Source: JAWXBA01 sp048499805 | GTDB taxonomy: Bacteria; Gemmatimonadota; Gemmatimonadetes; Gemmatimonadales; GWC2-71-9 | Assembly (NCBI GenBank): GCA_048499805.1 | Contig: JASNZF010000003.1 | Coordinates: 434,001 to 498,000, forward strand | Direction: 5' to 3' | Length of the DNA: 64,000 nt | In this document: piece after piece, positions 34,158-42,873 of the stretch | Position numbering within the stretch: the stretch's first letter is position 1 | Layout of the letters: each line of letters opens with the position of its first letter | Translations under genes and position numbers: made by a program | The notes under the pieces: generated by a model | Told to the model about the DNA's origin: nothing | The model's database searches: none | The model's input: only the letters and a program-made list of their open reading frames with translations

Positions 34158-35737
34158 ATCGGGCAGTCCTGCTGGGCCTCGCCCTCTGCGGCGCAAGTGG
34201 CATCGCGGCCGCGCAGACCACCACCGCGGAACGCACCCGGTACCAGGCCACCTCGTCGCATGCCGACGTCGTGGCGTTCGTGGATTCACTAATACGGCGG
34301 GGGGCCGCCATCCGGGTCGGGACCATGGGCACCAGCGCCCAGGGACGGCCGATTCCGTACATCCTCGCCTCCCGCCCGCTGGTCGACGATCCGGCCGCCG
34401 CCCAGCGGACCGGCAAGCCGGTGATCTACCTCCAGGGCAACATCCACGGGGGCGAGGTCGAGGGGAAGGAGGCGGCGATGATGCTCCTCCGCGACCTGAC
34501 CCTGGGGCCGCTGCGGCCGCTGCTGGATTCGATCGTGCTGGTGGTGGTGCCGATCTACAACACCGACGGCAACGATGCCTTCGGGCCAGGGGCCCGGCAG
34601 CGTGCCGGCCAGAACGGACCCGACACGGTGGGGCTGCGCCCCAACGGCATGGGACTCGACCTCAACCGGGATTACATCAAGCAGGAAGCCCCCGAGACCC
34701 GGGCGGCGGCGGCGCTGCTGGAGGCCTGGGATCCCGACCTGCTGATCGACCTGCACACCACCAATGGCAGCTACCACGGCTACGCCCTGACCTACGCGCC
34801 TGGCCTCAACCCGAACTCCAGCCCGGCCAACGATTGGGTGCGCGAGCGGCTGCTGCCCGAGGTCCGGTCCCGGGTGCGGGCCCGGCACGGCCAGGAGATC
34901 TTCGATTACGGCAACTTCCGGAACCAGCATCCCGACTCGCTCACCCAGGGATGGTGGACCTATGACGCCCGCCCCCGGTTCGGTGTCAACTGGATGGGGA
35001 TGCGCGGGCGGATGGCGATCCTGAGCGAGGCCTACAGCAATGCGGACTTCGCCACCCGCGTCTCCGCGAGCTACAACTTCGTCCTCGAGATCCTCCGCTT
35101 CGTGGCGGAGGAGCGGGCCACGGTGCGACGCCTGGTGGCGCAGTCGAGCGCCCAGCGCCCCGACTCGGTCGGGGTCCGGAGCGAGTTCGCCCCGCCGCGC
35201 ATGACCGAGGTGATTGCCGAGCTGACCACCTCCGGCGCGGAGGGCACCGGCGGGTTCGCGCGGCGCCAGCGCACCGGACAGTTTCGGACGATCACGATGC
35301 CGGTCATCGACCGGTTCGTGGCGGTCCGCCAGGAGGCGATCCCGGCCGCCTACCTGCTTCCCCCCCAGCACGCCCACCTGGTCGAGGCCCTCCGCCGCCA
35401 CGGGGTGGTGGTTTCCCGGCTCCAGGAATCCTGGCGCGGCCCGGTGGAAGGGTTCCGGATCGACACCCTGACGGCGTCGACGGGTGTCTTCGAGGGGCAC
35501 CGCAATGTTCTCGTGGAGGGGCGCTGGCAGCCCCGGGAACTGGCGGCCACGGCCGGGTGGTATGTGGTCCCCACCGACCAGCGCCTGGGGGTGCTCGCCG
35601 CCTACCTGCTCGAACCCGGTTCGGAGGATGGCTTCGTGCAGTGGAACTTCCTCGACCGCGACCTTCGCCGGGGGGGCGAGGCCCCGATTCTCCGGGTGCG
35701 CCGCCCGGTGGTGGCCGCGATGCGACTGGTCCCCTGA
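34154..35737 (+). CDS. Secreted M14-family zinc carboxypeptidase
   Basis: 527 residues with a signal peptide (about 1-21, ending IAAAQ). The zinc-binding HGGEVEGKEA motif (HxxE), GLDLNRDYIK (arginine-asparagine pair) and DLHTTNGSYHG (third ligand) show an intact M14 active site in the first 230 residues. The second half (about 330-527) is a family-specific beta-rich domain. It should act in the periplasm or outside, trimming C-terminal residues from peptides. Coupled by ATGA to the efflux adaptor, and followed 19 bp later by a peroxiredoxin. Confidence 0.9.
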   Translation: MNRAVLLGLALCGASGIAAAQTTTAERTRYQATSSHADVVAFVDSLIRRGAAIRVGTMGTSAQGRPIPYILASRPLVDDPAAAQRTGKPVIYLQGNIHGGEVEGKEAAMMLLRDLTLGPLRPLLDSIVLVVVPIYNTDGNDAFGPGARQRAGQNGPDTVGLRPNGMGLDLNRDYIKQEAPETRAAAALLEAWDPDLLIDLHTTNGSYHGYALTYAPGLNPNSSPANDWVRERLLPEVRSRVRARHGQEIFDYGNFRNQHPDSLTQGWWTYDARPRFGVNWMGMRGRMAILSEAYSNADFATRVSASYNFVLEILRFVAEERATVRRLVAQSSAQRPDSVGVRSEFAPPRMTEVIAELTTSGAEGTGGFARRQRTGQFRTITMPVIDRFVAVRQEAIPAAYLLPPQHAHLVEALRRHGVVVSRLQESWRGPVEGFRIDTLTASTGVFEGHRNVLVEGRWQPRELAATAGWYVVPTDQRLGVLAAYLLEPGSEDGFVQWNFLDRDLRRGGEAPILRVRRPVVAAMRLVP

Positions 35738-35756
35738 GCCGCCGCCAGGTGCCCGA

Positions 35757-36227
35757 ATGAGCGGGTCCGGTCCCGGCGTCGGCGACCCGGCACCGGCGTT
35801 CGCCCTGGTGGCGCACGACGGCGCGATCCACACCCTCGAGACCTACCGCGGGCGCCGGCTGGTGCTCTACTTCTATCCGGCCGACGACACGCCCACCTGC
35901 ACCGTGCAGGCCTGCGAGCTGCGGAGCCAGTGGAAGCGGCTCCAGGCCGCAGGCATCGACGTGGTAGGCATCTCCCCCGACGACACCGAGTCGCACCAGC
36001 GATTCCGGCGCAAGTTCCGCCTGCCGTTTCCCCTCCTGTCGGACCCGGAGCACGCGACCGCGAGGGCCTATGGCGTCTGGGGCGAGAAGGTGCTCTACGG
36101 CCGGCGGTACATCGGCCTCCACCGGACCACCTTCGTGATCGGACCGGATGGGGTGATCACCCACCGCTTCGACCGGGTCCGGACCAAGGGGCACGGCGCC
36201 CGGATCGCCGCCGCGCTCGAGGCCTGA
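35757..36227 (+). CDS. bcp: Bcp-type thiol peroxiredoxin
   Basis: 156 residues. The peroxidatic Cys is C48 in DDTPTCTVQAC and the resolving Cys C53 is five residues later, the atypical 2-Cys arrangement of Bcp/PrxQ. GISPDDTESHQRFR, FPLLSDPEHATARAYGVWG and RTTFVIGPDG are the remaining conserved blocks. It is cytoplasmic and reduces hydroperoxides using thioredoxin. It lies 19 bp downstream of the M14 gene and is probably cotranscribed. Confidence 0.94.
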   Translation: MSGSGPGVGDPAPAFALVAHDGAIHTLETYRGRRLVLYFYPADDTPTCTVQACELRSQWKRLQAAGIDVVGISPDDTESHQRFRRKFRLPFPLLSDPEHATARAYGVWGEKVLYGRRYIGLHRTTFVIGPDGVITHRFDRVRTKGHGARIAAALEA

Positions 36228-36318
36228 ACCCGCCGCGCCAACCCGTCCGTATATATTTGGCGGCTGGGGAGGCCCGTTGGCGGTCGCCCGATGGCCCATT
36301 CAAGGAGTTGGTGGGGAA

Positions 36319-37410
36319 ATGCCCTTTCGCACCCTGTATTCGCTGCCCCTGCTCGCCCTGCTGGCGATGGCCTGCACCCCGGCCGACGAGGCCGAGCCGG
36401 TGGCAACCACCCCGCCAAGCGAGACCTACCTCGACCCGGAGCCGGGCGAAGTCCGGCTGCGGAACATCCGGCAGCTGACCTTTGGCGGCAACAACGCGGA
36501 GTCGTACTTCTCGCGGGACGGTCGGCAGCTGGTCTTCCAGCGCCAGGAGGTGGTGGGCGAGGGCTGCGACCAGCAGTACGTGATGAACATCGATGGCTCG
36601 GGGATGCGCCGGATCTCCAATGGACAGGGCCGGACAACCTGCGGCTTCTTCTACGACCATGACCAGCGGGTGCTCTTCAGCAGCACCCACGGCCACGATG
36701 TCGCCTGCCCGGCCGATCCCGACCGGAGCCGCGGCTATGTCTGGCCGCTGGGGTACCTCGAGATCTACTCGGTGCGCGCGGCCGATGGTGGGGACCTGCA
36801 GCAACTGACGAACAATGGGGCGTACAACGCCGAGAGCACCGTGTCGCCCGACGGCTCCCGGATCGTCTTCACCAGTACGATGGATGGCGACATTGAGCTG
36901 TACTCGATGAACCTGGACGGGTCGGACCTGCGGCGCCTGACCAACCGGGTGGGCTATGACGGTGGCGCGTTCTTCTCGCCGGACGGGTCCAAGATCGTCT
37001 GGCGGGCGGGGTATCCCCAGACCGCCGCGGACTCGGCCGACTACCTCGGCCTGCTCGCCGACCGGCTGGTGCGGCCCGCCCGGGTCGAGATCTGGGTGGC
37101 CAACGCCGACGGCAGCGACGCCCGGCAGGTGACCCAGCTCGGTGGCGCGAACTTCGCCCCGTTCTGGCACCCGGACGGCCAGCGGATCCTCTTCTCGTCC
37201 AACTATGAGAATCCGCGTGGCAGCATGTTCGACCTGTACCTGGTGAACATCGACGGATCGGGGCTCGAGAAGGTGACCCAATTTGCGGACTTCGACAGCT
37301 TCCCGATGTTCAGCCCGGACGGCACCAAGCTGGTGTGGGCCTCGAACCGCAACCAGGCGAATCCGGGTGAGACCAACCTCTTCATCGCCGACTGGGTGGA
37401 GCGGCCATGA
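36319..37410 (+). CDS. TolB-like PD40 beta-propeller lipoprotein
   Basis: 363 residues. The signal LPLLALLAMAC places the lipidated Cys at about residue 18. At least five WD40-like PD40 blades follow (SRDGRQLVFQR, SPDGSRIVFTS, SPDGSKIVWRA, HPDGQRILFSS, SPDGTKLVWAS), each beginning from an LTNNGAYNAES-type turn. It resembles TolB's propeller without the N-terminal domain; binding partners are unknown. The start ATG 36319 gives the lipoprotein signal. A TATATATTT box lies upstream at 36250, but no good -35. It is coupled to signal peptidase by an ATGA overlap. Confidence 0.88.
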   Translation: MPFRTLYSLPLLALLAMACTPADEAEPVATTPPSETYLDPEPGEVRLRNIRQLTFGGNNAESYFSRDGRQLVFQRQEVVGEGCDQQYVMNIDGSGMRRISNGQGRTTCGFFYDHDQRVLFSSTHGHDVACPADPDRSRGYVWPLGYLEIYSVRAADGGDLQQLTNNGAYNAESTVSPDGSRIVFTSTMDGDIELYSMNLDGSDLRRLTNRVGYDGGAFFSPDGSKIVWRAGYPQTAADSADYLGLLADRLVRPARVEIWVANADGSDARQVTQLGGANFAPFWHPDGQRILFSSNYENPRGSMFDLYLVNIDGSGLEKVTQFADFDSFPMFSPDGTKLVWASNRNQANPGETNLFIADWVERP

Positions 37411-38117
37411 CCAAGCGCCCCCGTGGCGGGTTCCTGGGCTGGCTCTGGGAGTGGACCAAATCCATCGCCATTGCGCTGGTGGTCTGGTTCTTCCTGCGGA
37501 CCTTCCTGGTCGAGGCGTTCCGGATTCCCAGCGGGAGCATGGAGCGAACCCTGCTCGTCGGCGACTTCCTCTTCGTCACCAAGTTCCTCTACGGGGCCGA
37601 GGTCCCGCTGATCCACAAGCGGCTGCCGAAGGTCCGTGACCCGGAAGTCGACGACGTGGTGGTCTTCGACTCGGTGGAGGAGGACATCAAGGTGGTCAAG
37701 CGGGTGGTCGGGGCGCCGGGCGACACCCTCGCGATGGAGCGCGGGATCCTCTACCGCAACGGGCAGCGGGTCGAGGAGCCCTGGGCCCAGCATGGGAACC
37801 CCGCCGCCAGTGCCGACCCGTACCAGCGCGAGCGGATGCGCCAGTGGCAGTTGCGCTACCTGGCTGGAGGCGACCCCTCCACCTACCAGCCGGACCTCCA
37901 GGACTGGGGGCCGATCGTGGTGCCGGCCGATCATTACTTCATGATGGGCGACAACCGGGACGACAGCTACGATGGCCGCTACTGGGGCTTCCTGCCCAAG
38001 GAGAACGTGCGGGGTCGTCCCTGGTTCGTCTATTTCAGCTACGACGCCTCGACCTACAAGCCGCTGCCGTTCCTGACCTCGATACGTTGGGGACGGATCT
38101 TCGATCGTCCCAGGTAG
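37407..38117 (+). CDS. lepB: Signal peptidase I
   Basis: 236 residues. One membrane helix (about 18-36) precedes the catalytic site: S44 in PSGSMERTL and K98 in IKVVKRVVG form the Ser-Lys dyad, and GDNRDDSYDGRYWGF is box E. It removes signal peptides from exported proteins at the outer face of the inner membrane, which matters in a genome so rich in secreted proteins. Coupled to the TolB-like lipoprotein gene by ATGA. Confidence 0.96.
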   Translation: MTKRPRGGFLGWLWEWTKSIAIALVVWFFLRTFLVEAFRIPSGSMERTLLVGDFLFVTKFLYGAEVPLIHKRLPKVRDPEVDDVVVFDSVEEDIKVVKRVVGAPGDTLAMERGILYRNGQRVEEPWAQHGNPAASADPYQRERMRQWQLRYLAGGDPSTYQPDLQDWGPIVVPADHYFMMGDNRDDSYDGRYWGFLPKENVRGRPWFVYFSYDASTYKPLPFLTSIRWGRIFDRPR

Positions 38118-38189
38118 GCTGGGCTCCCTTTTCCCCCCTGTCCCGTGGTCCTAGATTGGGGGAGACACTTTCCGGGCGGTATTCGCACC

Positions 38190-39518
38190 ATGGCTCCAAC
38201 CCGTTGCGCTGTTGTCGTTTGCCTGCTCACCCTGGGGGGCCTTGGGGCCGCCGGGTGCGCCGGCGGCGTGCAGCCGCCCACGGTCACCCCGGAGCAGCTC
38301 CGCGCCCTCGACGCCGAGCGCGCCGCCAACCCGCAGGATCCCGATCTCATCACGCGGGCGGGAATCGCCCACTACCACGCCGGGGATCACCGGCTGGCGG
38401 CGGACATTCTGGCCATGGCGCTGACACTCGACCCCGAGCGCTTCTCGGCGGCGATCCACCTGGGGCTGGCCCACGAGCACCTGGGCGATTTCGACGCTGC
38501 CCGCCGCGCATTCCAGCAGGCCGGGGGGATGCGGCTGGACCGGTCGCAGCGCGGCGAGGTCGAGGCGCGGCTGACGATGCTGGGGCGGCATCTGCTCGCC
38601 GCCGAGGCCCGCGAGGCCGTGGCCCGCGAGCGCACCCAGGCCAATCCCCCGCTGACCGATCGTGCCGTGGCGGTCCTGCCGTTCCAGTACCTGGGTCGCG
38701 ACGAGGCCCTCCGGCCGCTGGCCCGGGGACTGACCCACCTGGTGCTCACCGACCTGGCCAAGGTGTCCCAGCTGACGCTCCTGGAGCGGGAGCGGGTCCA
38801 GGCGCTCACCGACGAACTGGGTCTCTCCGCCAACGGCCACGTCGCCCCCGACCTGGCGGTGCGTTCCGGCCGCCTCCTCGGGGCAGGGCGAGTCGTGCAG
38901 GGCACGGTCCGGGACCTCACGGATGGGGACGGCATCCAGATCGCCGCCAACATGGTGACGACCGCCGACGGGTCGATTGGAGCCAGCGGGGTCGCCGAGG
39001 CCCGGTTGCAGCGGCTGTTCGACCTCGAGAAGTCGATCGTGCTTGATCTCCTGGACCAGATCGGCGTGGTGCCCACTCCCGCCGAGCGCCGCGCGATCGA
39101 GGAGCGCCCGACCGCCGACCTGCAGGCCTTCCTCTCGTTCAGCCGGGGGCTGGAGGCGGAGGACCGCGGCGACTTCCAGGCCGCCGGCCAGTGGTTCGAG
39201 TCGGCAGCGCGGCGGGACGACGGCTTTGGCGATGCCCGCGGGCGGCTGGCCGACTCCCAGCGGATGGCGGCGGCGGTCCGGATCGGCGCCGACCGGGCGG
39301 CGCTCGCGGCGCGGGTGAGCGCCGGGCCCGCCCAGGCGCAGCGCCTGGGGCGTGCGGTGTCCCTGGTCTCGCCGAGCACCGGTTCGGCGCTGGAACAGCG
39401 GATCGGGGAGCAGCCCCGCGCCCGCTCCCGCGCCCAGGTGCAGGAGGGGCTCAATCGCGACGATCCCACCCTCATCGGCCTGATCGGGACCATCATCCTC
39501 GTGGTGCCTCGTCCTTGA
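38190..39518 (+). CDS. CsgG/HfaB-like lipoprotein with TPR region
   Basis: 442 residues. The signal VCLLTLGGLGAAGC gives a lipidated Cys at about 23. Tetratricopeptide-like helices follow (DLITRAGIAHYHAGDHRLAA, FSAAIHLGLAHEHLGDFDAA), then a CsgG-type fold (VAVLPFQYLGRDEALRPLARGLTHL, LLERERVQALTDELGL, GRVVQGTVRDL), and then more TPR-like sequence (FLSFSRGLEAEDRGDFQAAG). CsgG proteins are outer-membrane secretion channels or regulators. It ends in a TTGA overlap with a barrel protein gene, suggesting the two form an envelope complex. Confidence 0.82.
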   Translation: MAPTRCAVVVCLLTLGGLGAAGCAGGVQPPTVTPEQLRALDAERAANPQDPDLITRAGIAHYHAGDHRLAADILAMALTLDPERFSAAIHLGLAHEHLGDFDAARRAFQQAGGMRLDRSQRGEVEARLTMLGRHLLAAEAREAVARERTQANPPLTDRAVAVLPFQYLGRDEALRPLARGLTHLVLTDLAKVSQLTLLERERVQALTDELGLSANGHVAPDLAVRSGRLLGAGRVVQGTVRDLTDGDGIQIAANMVTTADGSIGASGVAEARLQRLFDLEKSIVLDLLDQIGVVPTPAERRAIEERPTADLQAFLSFSRGLEAEDRGDFQAAGQWFESAARRDDGFGDARGRLADSQRMAAAVRIGADRAALAARVSAGPAQAQRLGRAVSLVSPSTGSALEQRIGEQPRARSRAQVQEGLNRDDPTLIGLIGTIILVVPRP

Positions 39519-40657
39519 CGTTGTCCGGGCGCCGCTTGGCGGTCGCCCTCATCTGCGTCGGGCTCACGACCGGCACTGCTGAGGCGCAGGTCCGCAGTAC
39601 CACCGCCGCCGTGATCAGCGGCCTCGAATCCCGCAGCTACCGCTTCGCCGCCCCCCTCCCCGTTCGCCGAATCACCCAGGTTGCCATCCCGGTGGGCCTT
39701 GTTGCCACCTCGGGCCGGTGGAGCGTGGATCTCGGGGCCTACTGGGCCGCGACCACGCTGACCCGCCAGAACGGGAGCTTTCGCCGGGTCACCGGGCCGA
39801 CCGACACCCAGGCCCGGGTGGCGATGGCCTTCGGCCGCGACCGCGGCGTCGCCAGCCTGGTCCTCAACCTGCCGACCGGCCTCGACCGGATGTCGCCCGC
39901 CGACTTCGACGTCCTGGGGACGGTTTCCTCCCCCTTTCTCGGATTCCCGGTCAACGCCTACGCCAATGGGGGATCGCTGACCGCCGCCCTGGCGGTGGCC
40001 ACCACGGCGCAGTCCTGGAGCCTGGGGGCGGCGGGGAGCCTCCGGGCCAATCGGACCTTCACCCCGGTGGTCGATCCCGTCGCCGGGCCGCTCAACTATC
40101 GGGCGGGCGTGGAGGGTCGGCTCCGGCTGGGTGCCGACCGGGTGGTGGGCCAGGCGCGCATGGCGTTCGGACTGACCGTCAGTGGCTTCGGCGACGACAG
40201 CTATTCCGGGCTCGGCGTGGTCCGGGGGGCCTACCAGCCGGGATTGCGCTGGATCCTCGAGGCGGTGATGGCCGCTCCGCTTGGCAATGGGACCCTGACC
40301 GGGACTGCCTGGGGGTACCAGCGCAACGCCGGCGATACCGCCGGCGTCTCGCTGGAGAACCAGGAGAACATGCTCGGGGTCACCGCCACCGCGGCCTGGC
40401 CGCTGCTGCCCGGGGTGTTCCTCGAGCCTGGGGTCGAACTCAAGTACTCGGGCAGGGAGGGGGGGAAGGGGCTGCTGGCGGGCGGGGGAATCGGGGTGCG
40501 GGGCCGTCTGACGCGGCGGCTCTCCGGGTGGTCGGGGGTGCGGTACGATGGCGGGTACCTCGATGCCCAGTCGCTCGACGACCAAGGGCGGACCACCGTC
40601 AACCGGACCAGTCTGCAGTCGTGGTCCCTTTCGGCATTTCTTCGGTTTACGCCGTAG
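39515..40657 (+). CDS. Outer-membrane beta-barrel protein
   Basis: About 380 residues. After a signal peptide (GRRLAVALICVGLTTGTAEA) the sequence alternates polar and hydrophobic strands, and ends in the aromatic SWSLSAFLRFTP, the classic C-terminal barrel signal for insertion by BamA. The start is taken as TTG 39515, whose TTGA overlap with the upstream stop gives translational coupling; TTG 39521 is a near alternative. No specific channel family was recognised. Probably works with the CsgG/TPR lipoprotein. Confidence 0.75.
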   Translation: MTLSGRRLAVALICVGLTTGTAEAQVRSTTAAVISGLESRSYRFAAPLPVRRITQVAIPVGLVATSGRWSVDLGAYWAATTLTRQNGSFRRVTGPTDTQARVAMAFGRDRGVASLVLNLPTGLDRMSPADFDVLGTVSSPFLGFPVNAYANGGSLTAALAVATTAQSWSLGAAGSLRANRTFTPVVDPVAGPLNYRAGVEGRLRLGADRVVGQARMAFGLTVSGFGDDSYSGLGVVRGAYQPGLRWILEAVMAAPLGNGTLTGTAWGYQRNAGDTAGVSLENQENMLGVTATAAWPLLPGVFLEPGVELKYSGREGGKGLLAGGGIGVRGRLTRRLSGWSGVRYDGGYLDAQSLDDQGRTTVNRTSLQSWSLSAFLRFTP

Positions 40658-40685
40658 GGCCGGCCGCCGCGGGGCGCACAGTTTC

Positions 40686-40714
40686 TTGACGGGCGGTGCG
40701 CCACGTGGTACAAT
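40686..40714 (+). promoter_or_regulatory. Sigma-70 promoter
   Basis: TTGACG (40686-40691), a 17-bp spacer and TACAAT (40709-40714): the best consensus promoter noticed in the window. The predicted start near 40721 gives a leader of about 29 nt before GTG 40750. Confidence 0.8.
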
Positions 40715-40749
40715 GCCTCCGCTTTCCCCCTCTTGGTGCAGGAGTTCGA

Positions 40750-41175
40750 GTGGCTACGGAGCTTGGTGGCGCGCAGATATCGTCCCTCCTGGAAACCCTC
40801 CCCGGGATTGCGCAAGTCCTGCGCAGCCCGGTGGCGGACGCCTTCTCCGCCCTCATCCGGCAGGCCTCCCGGCATCCTGACTTCCAGCTCGAGTCCGCGG
40901 AGGAAGTGCTCCGGTACTCGGTCCGCCGCAACCTCATGAGCCAGGAGGAAAGCGACCGGATCGCCGCCGAACTCCGGGAGGGGGCGCAACGCAAGGCAGA
41001 GCGGGCGGCGGATCGTGCCGAGGCCCGGAAGCCGGCGCCGTCCCAGAAGCGGGGGGCGGCCAAGCCATCGGCCAAGCCCAAGGCGGCTGCCAAGGCCAAG
41101 GCCAAGCCGGCGAAGAAGGCCAGGCCGGCCGCCAAGCCCAAGGCCAAGAAGAAGGCGCCCGCCCGGAAGCGCTAG
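40750..41175 (+). CDS. Helical protein with Lys/Ala-rich basic tail
   Basis: 141 residues. The N-terminal half (residues 1-75) is helical and acidic/neutral (LLETLPGIAQVLRSPVADAF, SAEEVLRYSVRRNLMSQEE). From about 83 a tail of AAKPKAKAKPAKKAR-like repeats resembles histone H1-type or phasin-regulator tails that bind DNA. GTG 40750 follows AGGAG (40740-40744), and a strong promoter lies 36 bp upstream. It is 3 bp from the convergent chemoreceptor gene. I infer a nucleoid-associated or DNA-tethering role, but the N-terminal family is unknown to me. Confidence 0.75.
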   Translation: MATELGGAQISSLLETLPGIAQVLRSPVADAFSALIRQASRHPDFQLESAEEVLRYSVRRNLMSQEESDRIAAELREGAQRKAERAADRAEARKPAPSQKRGAAKPSAKPKAAAKAKAKPAKKARPAAKPKAKKKAPARKR

Positions 41176-41178
41176 CGC

Positions 41179-42873
41179 TCAGGTCCGGAACCCCTCCAGC
41201 AGGCCCGTCAGCCGCTGCGCCGCGTCGTTGAGACGTGCCGCGGCGGCTGCCATTTCCTGGGTGGCCGCCGCCTGCTCCTCGGCAGCCGCCGAGACCGAGT
41301 CCCCGGTCTCGGCATGCTCCACCGCCGAACGCGACACGGCGGCGGTGTGCTCCAGCATGGTGGCCACCCCCTCCCGCGCCGCCGAGGCATCCTGCACCAC
41401 CCGACTCGCGACCCGATTGGTCTCGGCGATACCCTCGGCGATCTCCGCGAGTGCGGAGGCTGCCCGGGCGGCGGTGGCCTCGACGCCAAGGACGGTCCGG
41501 GTCCCGGCTTCGAGGGTCCTGGCGGTGGCGGAGATCTGCGCCTGGAGCGCCCCGACGGCTCGCTCTCCCTCGTTGGCCACCTCCTCGCACAGCTCGCCCA
41601 GGAGGCGGAGTTCCTCGGCGACGGCGGCGATGCCCTGCCCATGCTCCCCGGCGCGCGCGGCCTCGATCGAGGTGTTCACCGCGAGCACCCCCACCTTGGT
41701 GGCCAGCTGGCGATCGCGGTCCACGATCCCGCCCAGCCGATCGGCCAGCTTGGTCGCCTCGCGAACGGCGCTGGCGGAGGAACGGACCGTCTCGCGGAGG
41801 GCAAGGAGCGTATCCGAGGCGGCCAGGACGTGCTCGCGGTGGTCATCGGCCATCGTGGCGATCGCGGCAGCCACGGCGGTCACGCGCTGGGCCGCCCGCA
41901 GGGTCGTGGCGCCGGATTCCCGCAGGGCACCGAGGCGCATGTCGGCGTCCCGGAGCGCGGTCACCTGGGAGGTGGCCCCCTGGGTCATCTGGACCATCGC
42001 CTCGGACACCTGTCCACTGGTGGCGGCCAGTTCCTCGCTCATCGCGCTGAAATCGCTGGCGCTGGCGCCGATCTCGCGGGCCTCCTGCGCCACCGCGGAG
42101 AGCAGGTGGCGAATCCGCCCGCCCATGGTGTTCATGGCGCTGCCAAGAGACGCCAGCTCGGTCGGCATCCCGGCGAGGTCGGCCGCGCGGAGGTCGCCGG
42201 TACTGAACCGCTGGGTGGCCGCGACCAGCCGGGCCAGCGGCCCGTCCACGCTCCGGACGGTGCGCCACGCGCTCACCACCCCGATGATCATGGCAAGGGC
42301 GAAGAGGCCCCACAGGATGGTCCGGAGTCGGGCCGCCGTGGTCCGGAGATCCTCGGCGCGCGTCAGCGCCCGGGACCACTGGAGGCCGCTGAGGATCCGC
42401 ACCTCGTTCAGGACCAGAGCGGCCTGGGCATCGGCCCGCGCCGCGGCCTCCGCGGCGGCGCCGGCCTGGCCGAGGGCCTGCCAGGCCCTGGCCGCGGCAG
42501 ACGCCACCTCCATTCGGGCCTGGGCCTCCGCAATCCGATTGAGCTGGGCCTGGTCCTCGGGGCCCTGGCCCTTGAGGAGCCGCAACCTCCGGTGCACCCG
42601 ATGGGTGGAGTCGGTCATCAGGGCGAGCTGGGCCGGTGATCCCTCGCGCTCGGCGCGAAGCAATCCCTCGGCCAACCGGATCTGCTGGGTGATGGCATCG
42701 GTCAGGGCGGCCCGCAGGCGGCCACCATCGACGAGGGAACCGACGGCCTCGGCGGCAGCCCGGTCGAGGTTGGACATGGCCGTGGCGCTGATGATCGCCA
42801 GCGCGAGCACGAGGGCCAGGAGGAGGGTCATGGTCGTGGCCAGCCGGCCGCGAAGGCTGGTGACCGCGCTCAT
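41179..42873 (-). CDS. Methyl-accepting chemotaxis protein, divergent signalling tip
   Basis: 564 residues. Two membrane helices (about 12-32 and 186-203) flank a periplasmic helical sensor domain. A HAMP-like region follows (about 204-256), then a coiled-coil signalling domain. Its tip reads KVGVLAVNTSIEAARAGEHGQGIAAVAEE, whereas the usual hairpin has NLLALNAAIEAARAGE; CheA/CheW contact residues are partly kept. It is coupled to the binding-protein gene (ATGA), so that lipoprotein is the likely ligand-presenting partner. No other chemotaxis genes are nearby. Confidence 0.85.
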   Translation of the reverse strand: MSAVTSLRGRLATTMTLLLALVLALAIISATAMSNLDRAAAEAVGSLVDGGRLRAALTDAITQQIRLAEGLLRAEREGSPAQLALMTDSTHRVHRRLRLLKGQGPEDQAQLNRIAEAQARMEVASAAARAWQALGQAGAAAEAAARADAQAALVLNEVRILSGLQWSRALTRAEDLRTTAARLRTILWGLFALAMIIGVVSAWRTVRSVDGPLARLVAATQRFSTGDLRAADLAGMPTELASLGSAMNTMGGRIRHLLSAVAQEAREIGASASDFSAMSEELAATSGQVSEAMVQMTQGATSQVTALRDADMRLGALRESGATTLRAAQRVTAVAAAIATMADDHREHVLAASDTLLALRETVRSSASAVREATKLADRLGGIVDRDRQLATKVGVLAVNTSIEAARAGEHGQGIAAVAEELRLLGELCEEVANEGERAVGALQAQISATARTLEAGTRTVLGVEATAARAASALAEIAEGIAETNRVASRVVQDASAAREGVATMLEHTAAVSRSAVEHAETGDSVSAAAEEQAAATQEMAAAAARLNDAAQRLTGLLEGFRT

